In this document: one piece after another, positions 19,501 to 27,924 of the stretch
How the letters are laid out: each line of letters opens with the position of its first letter
How positions within the stretch are numbered: the stretch's first letter is position 1
Translations under genes and position numbers: made by a program
Notes under the pieces: model-generated
What the model saw: the letters and a program-made list of their open reading frames with translations, nothing else
The model's database searches: none
Told to the model about the DNA's origin: nothing
Source: an uncultured Pelagibacteraceae bacterium
GTDB taxonomy: Bacteria; Pseudomonadota; Alphaproteobacteria; Pelagibacterales; Pelagibacteraceae
Length of the DNA: 64,000 nucleotides
Direction of reading: 5' to 3'
Assembly: GCA_902538885.1 (NCBI GenBank)
Contig: CACBGU010000004.1
Coordinates: 1 to 64,000 of the forward strand

Positions 19501-19940
19501 TGAATAAATTTTTAAAATTAATAGGATTAATACTTTTAACAGCTTCTTTTAACAGCACGTCTTTTAGTAAAGAAAATTTTTTTAATGAAGCTTTAGAACT
19601 GTTTAAAAAAGAAAAATATGAAGATGCGCGTTTTCTATTTGAGAGAAATATTGTTTTTAATCCAAAAGATGCAAACTCATATTTATATTTAGCAAAAATT
19701 TATAACCAAGAAGAAAATCAAAGAAAAGAAGAATACAATTTAGAAACAACACTTTTAATTGAGCCAGACAATGAAGAAGCTTTATTAATGTTAATGAAAA
19801 TTGCTTTAGAAAAATCTAATTATGAAAAAGTCAAAGATCTTTCAGATAAGTTTGTAAAAGTTTGTAAAAATTTATGTGATGAAAACAAAGATATTCAAGA
19901 GTCATTAAAAAATATAGAACCTGAAAATAATGAGTCTTGA
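19500..19940 (+). CDS. Exported tetratricopeptide-repeat protein
   Basis: 146 aa. A signal-like N-terminus (about residues 1-23) is followed by three TPR-like helical hairpins: '[25 protein letters not shown]', '[23 protein letters not shown]', '[22 protein letters not shown]'. TPRs mediate protein contacts in the periplasm. It overlaps guaB by one base and guaA by 11 bases, but nothing links it to purine synthesis beyond this position. No specific function recognised. Confidence 0.7.
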   Translation: MNKFLKLIGLILLTASFNSTSFSKENFFNEALELFKKEKYEDARFLFERNIVFNPKDANSYLYLAKIYNQEENQRKEEYNLETTLLIEPDNEEALLMLMKIALEKSNYEKVKDLSDKFVKVCKNLCDENKDIQESLKNIEPENNES

Positions 19941-21492
19941 TCAAAATCTTAATAAAATCTTAATAATAGATTTTGGTTCACAATTTACTCAATTAATTGC
20001 AAGAAGAGTAAGAGAATTAGGTGTGTTTTCAGAAATAGTTAGTCACAAAAAAATCAAACTAAAAGACATAAATAACAGTATTAAAGGAATAGTATTATCT
20101 GGCGGTCCATTAAATGTTTATCAAATAAATAAATATTCATTTGATAAAAAAATTTTACAACTTGATGTACCAGTTCTTGGAATATGTTTTGGTCATCAAA
20201 TTTTATCAAAACTTAATGGCGGAAGGGTAAAACAATCTAAACATAGAGAATTTGGTTTAGCTAATGTTTATAAAAAGAATAACAGTATTTTAACAACTAA
20301 TTTTTTTGGAAACAAAAAATCCAAACAAGTTTGGATGAGCCATGCTGATCAAGTTTCAAAATTGCCTAAGAATTTTAAAGTTGTAGCATCAAGCACTAAT
20401 TCAAAATTTGCAATTGTTGAAAATAAAATAAAAAAATATTATGGCGTACAATTTCACCCAGAGGTAACTCATACCGAGAATGGAAGGAAATTAATAAGTA
20501 ATTTCATTTTTTTAATTTGTAAAATCAAAGAAAATTGGTCTTCTAAGGATCAAAAAAATCAGCTTGTTAAAGATGTTAGAAAACAAGTTGGAAACAATAA
20601 AGTTATTTGCGCTTTATCAGGAGGTGTAGATAGTAGTGTAGTTGCTCAATTACTTAATAAAGCTATTGGTAAAAAACTTTATTGTATTTTTGTAAACACA
20701 GGCCTTTTAAGAAAAAATGAAGAAGTACAGGTAGTTCAAACTTTTAAGAAGCGTTTAAAAATGAATTTAATTTATGTAAATGCTGAAAAGGAATTCTTAA
20801 AAAAATTAAAAAATGTTTCTGATCCAGAAAAAAAAAGAAAAATAATTGGTAATTTATTTATCAAAATATTTGAGCGATACGCTAAGAAAATTAAAAATGT
20901 TAAATTTTTAGCTCAGGGCACTCTTTATCCAGACTTGATTGAAAGTAAATCAGTTACTGGAAGTCAAACTTCTAAAATTAAATCACATCATAATGTTGGT
21001 GGCTTACCAAAAAAAATGAATTTAAAATTAGTAGAACCACTAAAATTCTTATTTAAGGATGAGGTAAGAAAATTAGGATTAGAGTTAAATTTAAGTAAAG
21101 AAATTATTTCAAGACATCCTTTTCCTGGACCAGGTTTAGCTATTCGAATGCCAGGCATTATAACTAATGAAAAAATTAAAATTTTAAAAGAAGCTGATTA
21201 TTACTTTATTCAAGCTTTAAAAGATCAAGGTCTTTATCATAAGATTTGGCAAGCTTATGCAGCATTACTTCCAGTAAAAACAGTGGGTGTTATGGGAGAT
21301 AATCGAACCTATGAATATTTATGTTTATTAAGAGCAATTACTTCTGAAGATGGAATGACAGCGGACTATTATGAGTTTAAAAAGTCTTTTATGCAAACTA
21401 TATCAAATAAAATAGTTAACAGCATAAGGGGTATAAACAGAGTAGTGTATGATGTTACTTCTAAACCACCTAGCACTATTGAATTAGAGTAG
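19930..21492 (+). CDS. guaA: GMP synthase (glutamine-hydrolysing)
   Basis: 520 aa, usual length. The N-terminal class I amidotransferase domain has 'GICFGHQ' (nucleophile Cys) and '[13 protein letters not shown]' (His/Glu). The central ATP pyrophosphatase domain has the P-loop '[10 protein letters not shown]', and the C-terminal dimerisation domain runs from '[12 protein letters not shown]' to '[15 protein letters not shown]'. It converts XMP to GMP with ATP and glutamine, directly after the guaB reaction encoded upstream, so the guanine branch is a guaB-TPR-guaA operon. The sequence is unusually Lys-rich, in line with the AT bias of the window. Confidence 0.98.
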   Translation: MSLDQNLNKILIIDFGSQFTQLIARRVRELGVFSEIVSHKKIKLKDINNSIKGIVLSGGPLNVYQINKYSFDKKILQLDVPVLGICFGHQILSKLNGGRVKQSKHREFGLANVYKKNNSILTTNFFGNKKSKQVWMSHADQVSKLPKNFKVVASSTNSKFAIVENKIKKYYGVQFHPEVTHTENGRKLISNFIFLICKIKENWSSKDQKNQLVKDVRKQVGNNKVICALSGGVDSSVVAQLLNKAIGKKLYCIFVNTGLLRKNEEVQVVQTFKKRLKMNLIYVNAEKEFLKKLKNVSDPEKKRKIIGNLFIKIFERYAKKIKNVKFLAQGTLYPDLIESKSVTGSQTSKIKSHHNVGGLPKKMNLKLVEPLKFLFKDEVRKLGLELNLSKEIISRHPFPGPGLAIRMPGIITNEKIKILKEADYYFIQALKDQGLYHKIWQAYAALLPVKTVGVMGDNRTYEYLCLLRAITSEDGMTADYYEFKKSFMQTISNKIVNSIRGINRVVYDVTSKPPSTIELE

Positions 21493-21514
21493 TTTTTAAT
21501 TATAAATTAACATT

Positions 21515-21934
21515 ATGAAATATTTACACACAATGATTAGAGTTAAAGACGTGGATGAGTCTTTAAGATTTTTCTGCGAAGGGCTTGGTTTAAAAGAAAC
21601 TAGAAGAATGGAAAATGAAAAAGGAAGATTTACATTAATTTTTCTTGCAGCACCAAATGATGAAAAAGCAGAAATAGAATTAACATATAATTGGGATGGT
21701 GATGAGCTTGGAGAAGGTTCAAGAAATTTTGGTCATCTTGCCTATAGAGTAGATAACATTTATGAAACTTGTCAAAGATTAATGGACATGGGCTACACGA
21801 TTAATAGACCTCCAAGAGATGGTCATATGGCTTTTGTTAGATCACCAGACAAAATCTCAATTGAAATACTTCAAGAAGGAAATTTAGAACCCAAAGAGCC
21901 TTGGGCCTCAATGGAGAATACTGGTATCTGGTAA
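21515..21934 (+). CDS. gloA: Lactoylglutathione lyase (glyoxalase I)
   Basis: 139 aa. 'YLHTMIRVKDVDESLRFFCEGLGLKETRR' opens the first module with metal-ligand His, and 'IELTYNWD' supplies Glu; 'NFGHLAYRVDNIYETCQRLM' and 'VRSPDKISIEILQEG' supply the second His and Glu. This is the canonical Ni/Zn glyoxalase I layout, which isomerises the methylglyoxal-glutathione adduct to S-lactoylglutathione. The partner GloB is not in the window. Confidence 0.9.
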   Translation: MKYLHTMIRVKDVDESLRFFCEGLGLKETRRMENEKGRFTLIFLAAPNDEKAEIELTYNWDGDELGEGSRNFGHLAYRVDNIYETCQRLMDMGYTINRPPRDGHMAFVRSPDKISIEILQEGNLEPKEPWASMENTGIW

Positions 21935-21944
21935 TATTTTTCTA

Positions 21945-22346
21945 ATGTGGATTGCTAAGTTTAACAAACCATACAAGGAAAAAATTAAAAAATTAACTTT
22001 TAATTTTGCAGATATTAAGAAAGGTGAAACGATGCTAGTTTCATCTCCAAGTTCAATAGCAAAATATATTCATAAAATTCCTAAAGGTAAAAAAAAGACA
22101 GTTATTGAAATGAGAGAAGCTTTAGCCAAAAAAGCCAAAGCTAACAAAACGTGCCCAGTATCTACAGGGATTTTTTTAAGAATTGCTATAGAGGCATCAT
22201 TAGAGGAACAAATTAAAAAAAAAACTAAAAAACCAAAACTTCCTTTTTGGAGAATTATTGACGAAAAATCTCCTATTGCAAAGAAACTATCTATATCTAA
22301 AAAGCTTCTGAAAGCTTATAAGAACCAAGAATTTATAAATGAGTAA
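21945..22346 (+). CDS. Uncharacterised basic protein, possibly MGMT/ATL-like DNA-binding fold
   Basis: 133 aa, strongly basic, no signal or membrane segment. I do not recognise it with certainty. The middle ('GKKKTVIEMREALAKKAKANKTCPV') and the end ('LPFWRIIDEKSPIAKKL') are laid out like the winged-helix half of alkylguanine transferases and alkyltransferase-like proteins, where a P-C/W-H-R-V-V motif follows the recognition helix. Here the position of the reactive Cys is taken by Phe/Trp, so it would not be a transferase. It starts 10 bases after gloA and overlaps panB by 8 bases, so it is likely translated. A DNA-binding role is only a guess. Confidence 0.6.
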   Translation: MWIAKFNKPYKEKIKKLTFNFADIKKGETMLVSSPSSIAKYIHKIPKGKKKTVIEMREALAKKAKANKTCPVSTGIFLRIAIEASLEEQIKKKTKKPKLPFWRIIDEKSPIAKKLSISKKLLKAYKNQEFINE

Positions 22347-23109
22347 AATTAAAAAATTTATTGCAAAAAAAAATAAGTCAAAAATAGTTAGTCTAACTGC
22401 CTATTCAAAAAATATTGCTTCTATATTGGATAATTATTGTGATTTAATTTTAGTAGGAGACTCCCTTGGTTCGGTTTTATACAATTATAAATCTACAAGA
22501 GAAGTAAATTTGAGCACTATGATTGAACACTCTAAAAGTGTGAGAATGGGTATAAAAAAAAGTTTAATGATTGTTGATATGCCACATAACACTTATCGAA
22601 CTCCTAAAGAGGCAGTGAAAAATGCAAAACTAATAATGAAAAAAACAAAGTGTGACGGTGTAAAATTAGAAGGTGGAAAAAAAATTTATGAAATAATCAA
22701 ATCTTTAGTTAAAAATAAAATTCCGGTCATGGGCCATCTTGGGTTGCTTCCTCAGTCAGATAAAACTTTCAAATTTAAAGGAAAAAAAAAGTTAGAGAGA
22801 AACAACATTATAAGAGACTCACAATTGTTAGAAAAAGCTGGAGTGTTTTCAATTGTTTTAGAATGTGTTGAAACTTCTTTAGCTAAGCTCGTCACACAAA
22901 ATTTAAAGATACCAACAATAGGGATTGGAGCTTCTAAATATTGTGATGGTCAAATATTAGTTTTTGATGATTTAATTGGCTTAAATCCAACGAATTATAA
23001 GTTTGTAAAAAAATATGCCAATATAAGAAATAATATTTCTAAAGCTGTTTCAAATTATTCAAAAGAAGTAAGAAAAATTAAATTTCCTAATAAAAAAAAT
23101 TCTTTTTAA
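22339..23109 (+). CDS. panB: 3-methyl-2-oxobutanoate hydroxymethyltransferase
   Basis: 256 aa TIM-barrel enzyme. 'KIVSLTAYSKNIASILDNYCDLILVGDSLGSVLYNY' contains the first metal-binding Asp; 'VDMPHNTY' the second; 'VKLEGG' and 'PVMGHLGLLPQS' follow; 'IFSIVLECV'-type strand and 'PTIGIGASKYCDGQILVFDDLIG' complete the family. It adds a hydroxymethyl group from methylenetetrahydrofolate to 2-oxoisovalerate, the first step to pantothenate, so it draws on the same folate pool that the glycine cleavage system feeds. No panC nearby. It abuts the convergent TerC gene with no spacer. Confidence 0.96.
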   Translation: MSKIKKFIAKKNKSKIVSLTAYSKNIASILDNYCDLILVGDSLGSVLYNYKSTREVNLSTMIEHSKSVRMGIKKSLMIVDMPHNTYRTPKEAVKNAKLIMKKTKCDGVKLEGGKKIYEIIKSLVKNKIPVMGHLGLLPQSDKTFKFKGKKKLERNNIIRDSQLLEKAGVFSIVLECVETSLAKLVTQNLKIPTIGIGASKYCDGQILVFDDLIGLNPTNYKFVKKYANIRNNISKAVSNYSKEVRKIKFPNKKNSF

Positions 23110-23721
23110 TTAAAAGTATTTTTTAAATTCTTCATTAATATTTAATATTTCAAGATCAACCAATCCACCTATTACCAATTGTAGACCAACAATTAAGATA
23201 AATACTAATCCGATATAAGCTATCCAAATATGTCTTTGTATATAATTAGCCATATATGTCGCTAAAGCACCAGTTAAAACAACTGATAACATCAGTCCAA
23301 ATATCATAAATCCAAAATATCCTTTTGCTGCCGCAACTACACCAATGACATTATCAAAACTAATCATGATATCTGCAAATAATACTTTTCCAATGCTGCT
23401 AATGTATGAAGGCTCTTTTCCTTTTTTAGTAGTAGGTTTTACTTTTTTAATGTCTAGTAAATCTTTCCTTAAATCATTTACAATCCAAATTAATAATAAA
23501 CCACCTAAAATTTTTATAAAATAAAATTCAAATAAAAAAGTCGCAAAAATTGCAAAAAAGATTTTAAATACAAATGCTCCAATTACACCCCAAAGAATTA
23601 TTTGTTTTCTATTTTTTGGAACAAAATTTGAAGCTATAGATCCGACTATAACCGCGTTATCTGCCGTTAATATAATTGTGATAAAAATTATATTGGTTAA
23701 AATTATGAGCTCTTCAATCAA
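23110..23721 (-). CDS. TerC family integral membrane protein
   Basis: 203 aa, about seven hydrophobic segments. It starts with TTG at 23721. 'ILTADNAVIVGSIA' in the first helix and 'ADIMISFDNVIGVVAAAKG' in the middle are the two conserved Asp-containing TerC motifs. Family members export manganese or calcium or act during protein export. I looked for a yybP-ykoY manganese riboswitch upstream: the 111-base gap to the divergent dctP gene is too short and does not show one. The substrate is therefore unassigned. Confidence 0.88.
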   Translation of the reverse strand: MIEELIILTNIIFITIILTADNAVIVGSIASNFVPKNRKQIILWGVIGAFVFKIFFAIFATFLFEFYFIKILGGLLLIWIVNDLRKDLLDIKKVKPTTKKGKEPSYISSIGKVLFADIMISFDNVIGVVAAAKGYFGFMIFGLMLSVVLTGALATYMANYIQRHIWIAYIGLVFILIVGLQLVIGGLVDLEILNINEEFKKYF

Positions 23722-23788
23722 GATAACATTATAATAGTATAATCTGACAATTTTTCAATGAGACCATAAAGATAATTTTATTGATTTA

Positions 23789-23801
23789 ATCTCTGAGAGA
23801 T
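23789..23801. promoter_or_regulatory. Perfect palindrome upstream of the TRAP operon
   Basis: ATCTCT-G-AGAGAT, a perfect 13-bp palindrome, lies 32 bases before the dctP start, close to the expected promoter. It is a plausible repressor operator for the transporter; no regulator gene is adjacent. A strong ribosome site AAGGAGG follows at 23822-23828. Confidence 0.4.
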
Positions 23802-23832
23802 AATTAAATGTTTATTTTAAAAAGGAGGATAG

Positions 23833-24804
23833 ATGAAATTATTTAAATTGTTTATATCTATAGTTACTTCAGTATTGTTATTTGCAAACGTTTCTTTAGC
23901 TGAAAAATGGGATATGGCACTGGCTTATGGTGCTGGAAACTTTCATTCTGCTAATGCAACAGAATTTGCAAAGAATGTAACTGAAAAAAGTGGTGGAAAA
24001 CTTACAATCGTTACCCATCCAGGTGGCTCATTATTTAAAGGTGGTGAAATTTTCAGAGCTGTAAGAACAGGTCAAGCACCTATTGGTGAAAGATTTATGT
24101 CTGCTCTTGGAAAAGAAGATCCTTTATATGAAATTGACTCATTACCTTTCTTAGCAACTACTTATGATGATGCTATGAAATTATATGAAGCTTCAAAGCC
24201 ATATATTGTTAAGAGTCTTGACGAAAAAGGATTGGTATTTCTTTATGCAGTACCATGGCCTGCTCAAGGACTTTACAGTAAAAAGCAAATTAAAAAAGTT
24301 GGTGATCTAAATGGATTAAAATTTAGAGCATACAACTCTGCAACAATTAGAATTGCGGAGTTAACAGGAATGGCGCCAACTAAAATTGAAGCAGCTGAAA
24401 TTAGCCAAGCATTTTCTACAGGTGCCGTTGAAAGTATGATTACTTCTCCTACAACTGGAAAAAATAGCAAGATTTGGGAAAATGGTGTTAAATATTTTTA
24501 TGATATAGCAGCATGGTTTCCAAAAAATATGATCATAGCTAATAAAGCCGCTTGGAATAAACTTGATAAAGCAACTCAAGATCTTGTCATGAACCAAGCA
24601 GCAATTGCTGAAGAAAAGGGTTGGGAATTATCTAAACAAGGTAATACTGGAGACAAGAAAGCTTTAGCAGATGCTGGAATGGAAGTAGGCGAAGTTAATT
24701 CAGCTTTGAAAAAACATTTTGAAAAAGTTGGAGCAACAATGTCTGAAGAATGGAAAGCAAAAGCTGGAGACAGAGGTGCTGCAGTTTTATCAGCTTACAA
24801 ATAA
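23833..24804 (+). CDS. dctP: TRAP transporter substrate-binding protein (DctP family)
   Basis: 323 aa with a signal peptide (residues 1-23, ...ANVSLA/EK). The DctP fold is shown by 'AKNVTEKSGGKLTIVTHPGGSLFKGGEIFRAVRTGQ', 'LNGLKFRAYNSATIRIAELTGMAPTKIEAAEI' (with the conserved Arg that clamps the substrate carboxylate) and 'AFSTGAVESMITSPTTG'. It captures an organic acid in the periplasm and delivers it to the DctQM channel encoded next. Substrate not predictable. A hairpin terminator separates it from dctQ, as is common where the binding protein is made in excess. Confidence 0.93.
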   Translation: MKLFKLFISIVTSVLLFANVSLAEKWDMALAYGAGNFHSANATEFAKNVTEKSGGKLTIVTHPGGSLFKGGEIFRAVRTGQAPIGERFMSALGKEDPLYEIDSLPFLATTYDDAMKLYEASKPYIVKSLDEKGLVFLYAVPWPAQGLYSKKQIKKVGDLNGLKFRAYNSATIRIAELTGMAPTKIEAAEISQAFSTGAVESMITSPTTGKNSKIWENGVKYFYDIAAWFPKNMIIANKAAWNKLDKATQDLVMNQAAIAEEKGWELSKQGNTGDKKALADAGMEVGEVNSALKKHFEKVGATMSEEWKAKAGDRGAAVLSAYK

Positions 24805-24820
24805 ATAGTCTTAAAAAAAA

Positions 24821-24848
24821 GGCCAACTTGTAGTAGGTTGGCCTTTTT
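24821..24848 (+). terminator. Hairpin terminator/attenuator between dctP and dctQ
   Basis: Stem GGCCAAC (24821-24827) / GTTGGCC (24837-24843), 9-base loop, followed by five T; preceded by eight A. It lies inside the transporter operon only 6 bases before dctQ, so it probably gives partial termination, making more DctP than DctQM. Confidence 0.85.
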
Positions 24849-24853
24849 ACTAA

Positions 24854-25342
24854 ATGTTTCAATCAATAAATAATAATTTAAATAAACTTTATAAATTTTC
24901 AGGATATTTAGCTGCTTTTTTTTTAATACTTGTTGCAGTTTTTATTTTAATTGGAATTTCCTCAAGGATTTTTGGTTTTTACATTAGGGGTTTAGCTGAG
25001 TACTCAGGTTATTGCATGGCTGCAGCCTCTTTTTATGCGCTAGCATTTACATTTGTTGAGGGTGGTCATATTCGAATTACTCTTTTTTTAGAAAAAGCTT
25101 CCTCATCTTATAAAAGATTTTTAGAAATATGGTGTCTGATCGTAGCAACAATTTTTTCAGGCTATTTGTCTTTTTACTTATGGAAAATGTTATTAATCTC
25201 CTATGATTTTCAAGAGAGAAGTGAAGGTGCAGATGAGATCTTAATATGGATTCCTCAAACTAGTGTTGCTATCGGATCTTTAATTCTTTTTATAGCTGTT
25301 TTACATAAATTTATTTTAACAATTTTAGGTAAGAATGACTGA
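24854..25342 (+). CDS. dctQ: TRAP transporter small permease (DctQ)
   Basis: 162 aa with four hydrophobic segments (about 17-40, 52-72, 88-112, 128-150), the DctQ topology. 'FVEGGHIRITLFLEK' after the second helix is the family's most conserved stretch. DctQ forms a complex with DctM for sodium-driven uptake of the substrate brought by DctP. It overlaps the dctM start by 8 bases. Confidence 0.92.
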   Translation: MFQSINNNLNKLYKFSGYLAAFFLILVAVFILIGISSRIFGFYIRGLAEYSGYCMAAASFYALAFTFVEGGHIRITLFLEKASSSYKRFLEIWCLIVATIFSGYLSFYLWKMLLISYDFQERSEGADEILIWIPQTSVAIGSLILFIAVLHKFILTILGKND

Positions 25343-26645
25343 AATATTCCTCATTATATTTTTCATAAGCGTACTTTTATTTTTTCTTGGATCTGGCATC
25401 TGGGTAGCAATAAGCATGATAGGAGTTTCAACAATTGGGATGATGTTATTTACTTCAAGACCAGTTGGGGATGCCATGGCAACTACGATATGGGGAACCT
25501 CATCATCATGGACATTAACAGCTTTACCATTGTTTGTTTGGATGGGTGAAATATTATTTAGGACCAAGTTATCTGAAAATTTATTTGCTGGACTATCACC
25601 ATGGATGCAAAAATTACCTGGTGGATTAATTCATGTAAATGTTGTTGGTTGTGCACTTTTTGCTGCAATTTCTGGTTCTTCTGCTGCAACCGTTGCAACA
25701 GTAGGTAAGATGTCTATCCCAGAACTAAGAAAAAGAAAATATCCAGAAAAAATTTTGTTAGGCAGTCTAGCAGGTTCGGGAACTTTAGGACTTCTTATCC
25801 CTCCTTCAATAATTTTAATAATTTATGGAGTAACTGTTCAAGAGTCTATAGCAAAACTATTTATTGCAGGAATTATTCCAGGGATAATGATTGCACTTAT
25901 ATTTATGTCTTACGTGATGATCTGGTCTTTAATAAATAAAAAAAGCATGCCAAAATATGTAGAAAATTTTTCCTTTCTAGAAAAAATAAGAAAATCAAAA
26001 CAATTATTACCAGTAATTATTTTAATATCAGCTGTGATTGGATCAATATACACTGGAGTAGCAACAGCAACTGAGGCTGCTTCTTTAGGTGTAGTAGGGG
26101 CTTTAATTTTATCTTACTTTCAAAAGAGCTTAACCATTGAAACATTTAAACAATCATTGTTAGGAGCAACTAAAACATCTTGTATGATTGCTTTTATTTT
26201 AGCTGGCTCTACATTTTTATCATTAGCAATGGGATTTACGGGTCTTCCAAGAAATCTAGCTATCTGGATACAAAATATGGAGTTATCACCTTATGTATTA
26301 ATTTTTGTATTAATGATTTTTTATATTATTCTTGGAATGTTTCTTGATGGAATTTCAGCAGTAGTATTAACAATGGCAATCATTGAACCAATGATAAGAC
26401 AGGCTGGTTTTGACATGATTTGGTTTGGAATATTTTTAGTTATTGTAGTTGAGATGGCTCAAATCACACCACCTGTAGGATTTAATTTATTTGTCTTACA
26501 AGGAATGGCAAATAGAGATATGGGATTTATTGCAAGAAGTGCTTTTCCATTATTTTTATTAATGATACTTGCAGTAATACTTGTTGTTATTTTCCCTGAA
26601 ATTGCATTATGGATGCCTCAACAAATGGTTCAAAATATAAATTAA
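25335..26645 (+). CDS. dctM: TRAP transporter large permease (DctM)
   Basis: 436 aa, about twelve hydrophobic segments. Family motifs are 'LPLFVWMGEILFRT', 'GCALFAAISGSSAATVATVGKMSIPEL', 'GSLAGSGTLGLLIPPSIILIIYG' and 'YTGVATATEAASLGVVGALIL'; the repeat pattern of helix hairpins is as in DctM/SiaM transport subunits. It is the ion-coupled channel of the TRAP system. Its end overlaps the convergent TPR gene by 4 bases. Confidence 0.95.
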   Translation: MTEIFLIIFFISVLLFFLGSGIWVAISMIGVSTIGMMLFTSRPVGDAMATTIWGTSSSWTLTALPLFVWMGEILFRTKLSENLFAGLSPWMQKLPGGLIHVNVVGCALFAAISGSSAATVATVGKMSIPELRKRKYPEKILLGSLAGSGTLGLLIPPSIILIIYGVTVQESIAKLFIAGIIPGIMIALIFMSYVMIWSLINKKSMPKYVENFSFLEKIRKSKQLLPVIILISAVIGSIYTGVATATEAASLGVVGALILSYFQKSLTIETFKQSLLGATKTSCMIAFILAGSTFLSLAMGFTGLPRNLAIWIQNMELSPYVLIFVLMIFYIILGMFLDGISAVVLTMAIIEPMIRQAGFDMIWFGIFLVIVVEMAQITPPVGFNLFVLQGMANRDMGFIARSAFPLFLLMILAVILVVIFPEIALWMPQQMVQNIN

Positions 26646-27127
26646 TATTTTGATTGTTTTGTTCCATCAATAATTTCTTTTAACTCCGTATACTCTTCGC
26701 AATTACAACTTTCTAATACTTTTAATCTTTCTTTAGCTAAATCTAATCTATTTGTGACAACATATAATTCACCCAAATATTCATTTATACCAACGTGGTT
26801 TGGATCAATTTCTAAACCTAAAAGATAATACTTTTCTCCATTTTCAAAATCTCCAAGTTTCCTAGTTGTAAAACCAAGATAGTTTAAAGTATCTGCTTGG
26901 AGTGGTTTTTTTTTGTTTGATTTGATTAATAAGGCCTGAGCTTTTTCATATCTTTTATTGGCTTTTTCTGTTTTTCCTTTTTTTTCATATTTCTTAGCTG
27001 CTTTAATTAAAGTAACAGCCTGAGTGTAATCTGATTTTACTTTACTAGTACTGTCTGATCCTGCAGAATACGAATTTGTAGACAGTAAAACTAAAAACAA
27101 AAGTGAATAAAAAGTTTTTTTGATCAT
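26642..27127 (-). CDS. Exported TPR protein
   Basis: 161 aa with a signal peptide (residues 1-22, ...TNSYSA/GS). TPR hairpins occupy about 38-140 ('AAKKYEKKGKTEKANKRYEKAQALL', 'DTLNYLGFTTRKLGDFENGEKYYLLGLEIDPNH', 'GINEYLGELYVVTNRLDLAKERLKVL'). The C-terminal 'LESCNCEEYTELKEII' puts two cysteines close together. It overlaps the pxpA stop by 4 bases and is probably co-transcribed with it. No specific role recognised; small TPR proteins with this CxC ending are common in alphaproteobacteria. Confidence 0.75.
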   Translation of the reverse strand: MIKKTFYSLLFLVLLSTNSYSAGSDSTSKVKSDYTQAVTLIKAAKKYEKKGKTEKANKRYEKAQALLIKSNKKKPLQADTLNYLGFTTRKLGDFENGEKYYLLGLEIDPNHVGINEYLGELYVVTNRLDLAKERLKVLESCNCEEYTELKEIIDGTKQSKY

Positions 27128-27897
27128 ATAAATTTTTTCATTTGGTTAAGTGGTTTTAATTGCAGCCCATTTTTTATTAAATTTTCTCTAATCGATTTTG
27201 CAGTTGACAATGAACTTTCATTATCTCCATGTATGCATACAGAGTCTATTTCACAAGGTATCTGCTTTCCACTGTGACAATTAAGTGACTGATTTTTAAC
27301 CATATTTAATACGTGTTTTTTAGCTTCTTCTGGATCAGTAATAAGAGCGTGTGGTTTTTTTCTAGAAACTAAATTGCCATCATCCTCATAATTTCTATCT
27401 GCAAAAATTTCACAAGCTATTTGCATGTTTAGTTTTTTGGCTGCTTCTTCCATTTTAGACCCTGTAGGAACCAAATAAATTAAATCTTTACTAATGTCGT
27501 TTATAGCTTTTGCTAAAGTAGTAGCTAAATCTATATCCTCACAAGCCATATTATTTAAAGCGCCGTGTGGTTTTATGTGAGTAACATTCTCTCCATGATC
27601 TTGAGCAATTTTTTGAAGAATTTCATATTGATCAATAATTAACTGCCTTACCTCATTAGGTGGAAGATTCATTCTTTGCCTTCCAAAATTTTCAGGGTCA
27701 TTAAATGACGGATGCGCTCCAATACTAACACCATTTTTTTTTGAAATTTGAACTACTTGATTCATCGACTCATCATCACCTGCATGATAACCGCATGCGA
27801 CATTTGCAGAATTAACTATTTCTAGTAAATCTGGATCGTGTTTATTTGAATGATGTTTTGATTTTTCACCTAAATCGCAATTTATATTAATTTCCAT
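27124..27897 (-). CDS. pxpA: 5-oxoprolinase subunit A (LamB/YcsF family)
   Basis: 257 aa from Met at 27897 (MEININCDLGE), the usual start of the family; an upstream in-frame ATG at 27921 would add eight atypical residues and lie in the palindrome. Motifs: 'NINCDLGE', 'NVACGYHAGDDESMNQVV', 'GAHPSFNDPENFGRQ', 'HIKPHGALNNMA', and 'CIHGDNESS' near the end. PxpABC hydrolyses 5-oxoproline to glutamate with ATP. pxpB and pxpC are divergent from it across a 27-base gap, an unusual split of the three subunits onto two strands. Confidence 0.94.
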   Translation of the reverse strand: MEININCDLGEKSKHHSNKHDPDLLEIVNSANVACGYHAGDDESMNQVVQISKKNGVSIGAHPSFNDPENFGRQRMNLPPNEVRQLIIDQYEILQKIAQDHGENVTHIKPHGALNNMACEDIDLATTLAKAINDISKDLIYLVPTGSKMEEAAKKLNMQIACEIFADRNYEDDGNLVSRKKPHALITDPEEAKKHVLNMVKNQSLNCHSGKQIPCEIDSVCIHGDNESSLSTAKSIRENLIKNGLQLKPLNQMKKFI

Positions 27898-27905
27898 AGT
27901 CTCTA

Positions 27906-27921
27906 ATGTTAAGTATAACAT
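27906..27921. promoter_or_regulatory. Palindrome between divergent pxpA and pxpBC
   Basis: ATGTTA-AGTA-TAACAT, a perfect 6-bp inverted repeat with a 4-base centre, fills the middle of the 27-base gap. On the minus strand it includes a possible -10 TATACT. A regulator bound here could control both halves of the 5-oxoprolinase at once. No regulator gene adjoins. Confidence 0.45.
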
Positions 27922-27924
27922 GAC

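Noticed and set aside
23722-23832. yybP-ykoY manganese riboswitch upstream of the TerC-like gene
   Set aside because: The gap is 111 bases and shared with a divergent promoter; I cannot find the paired conserved loops of that riboswitch.
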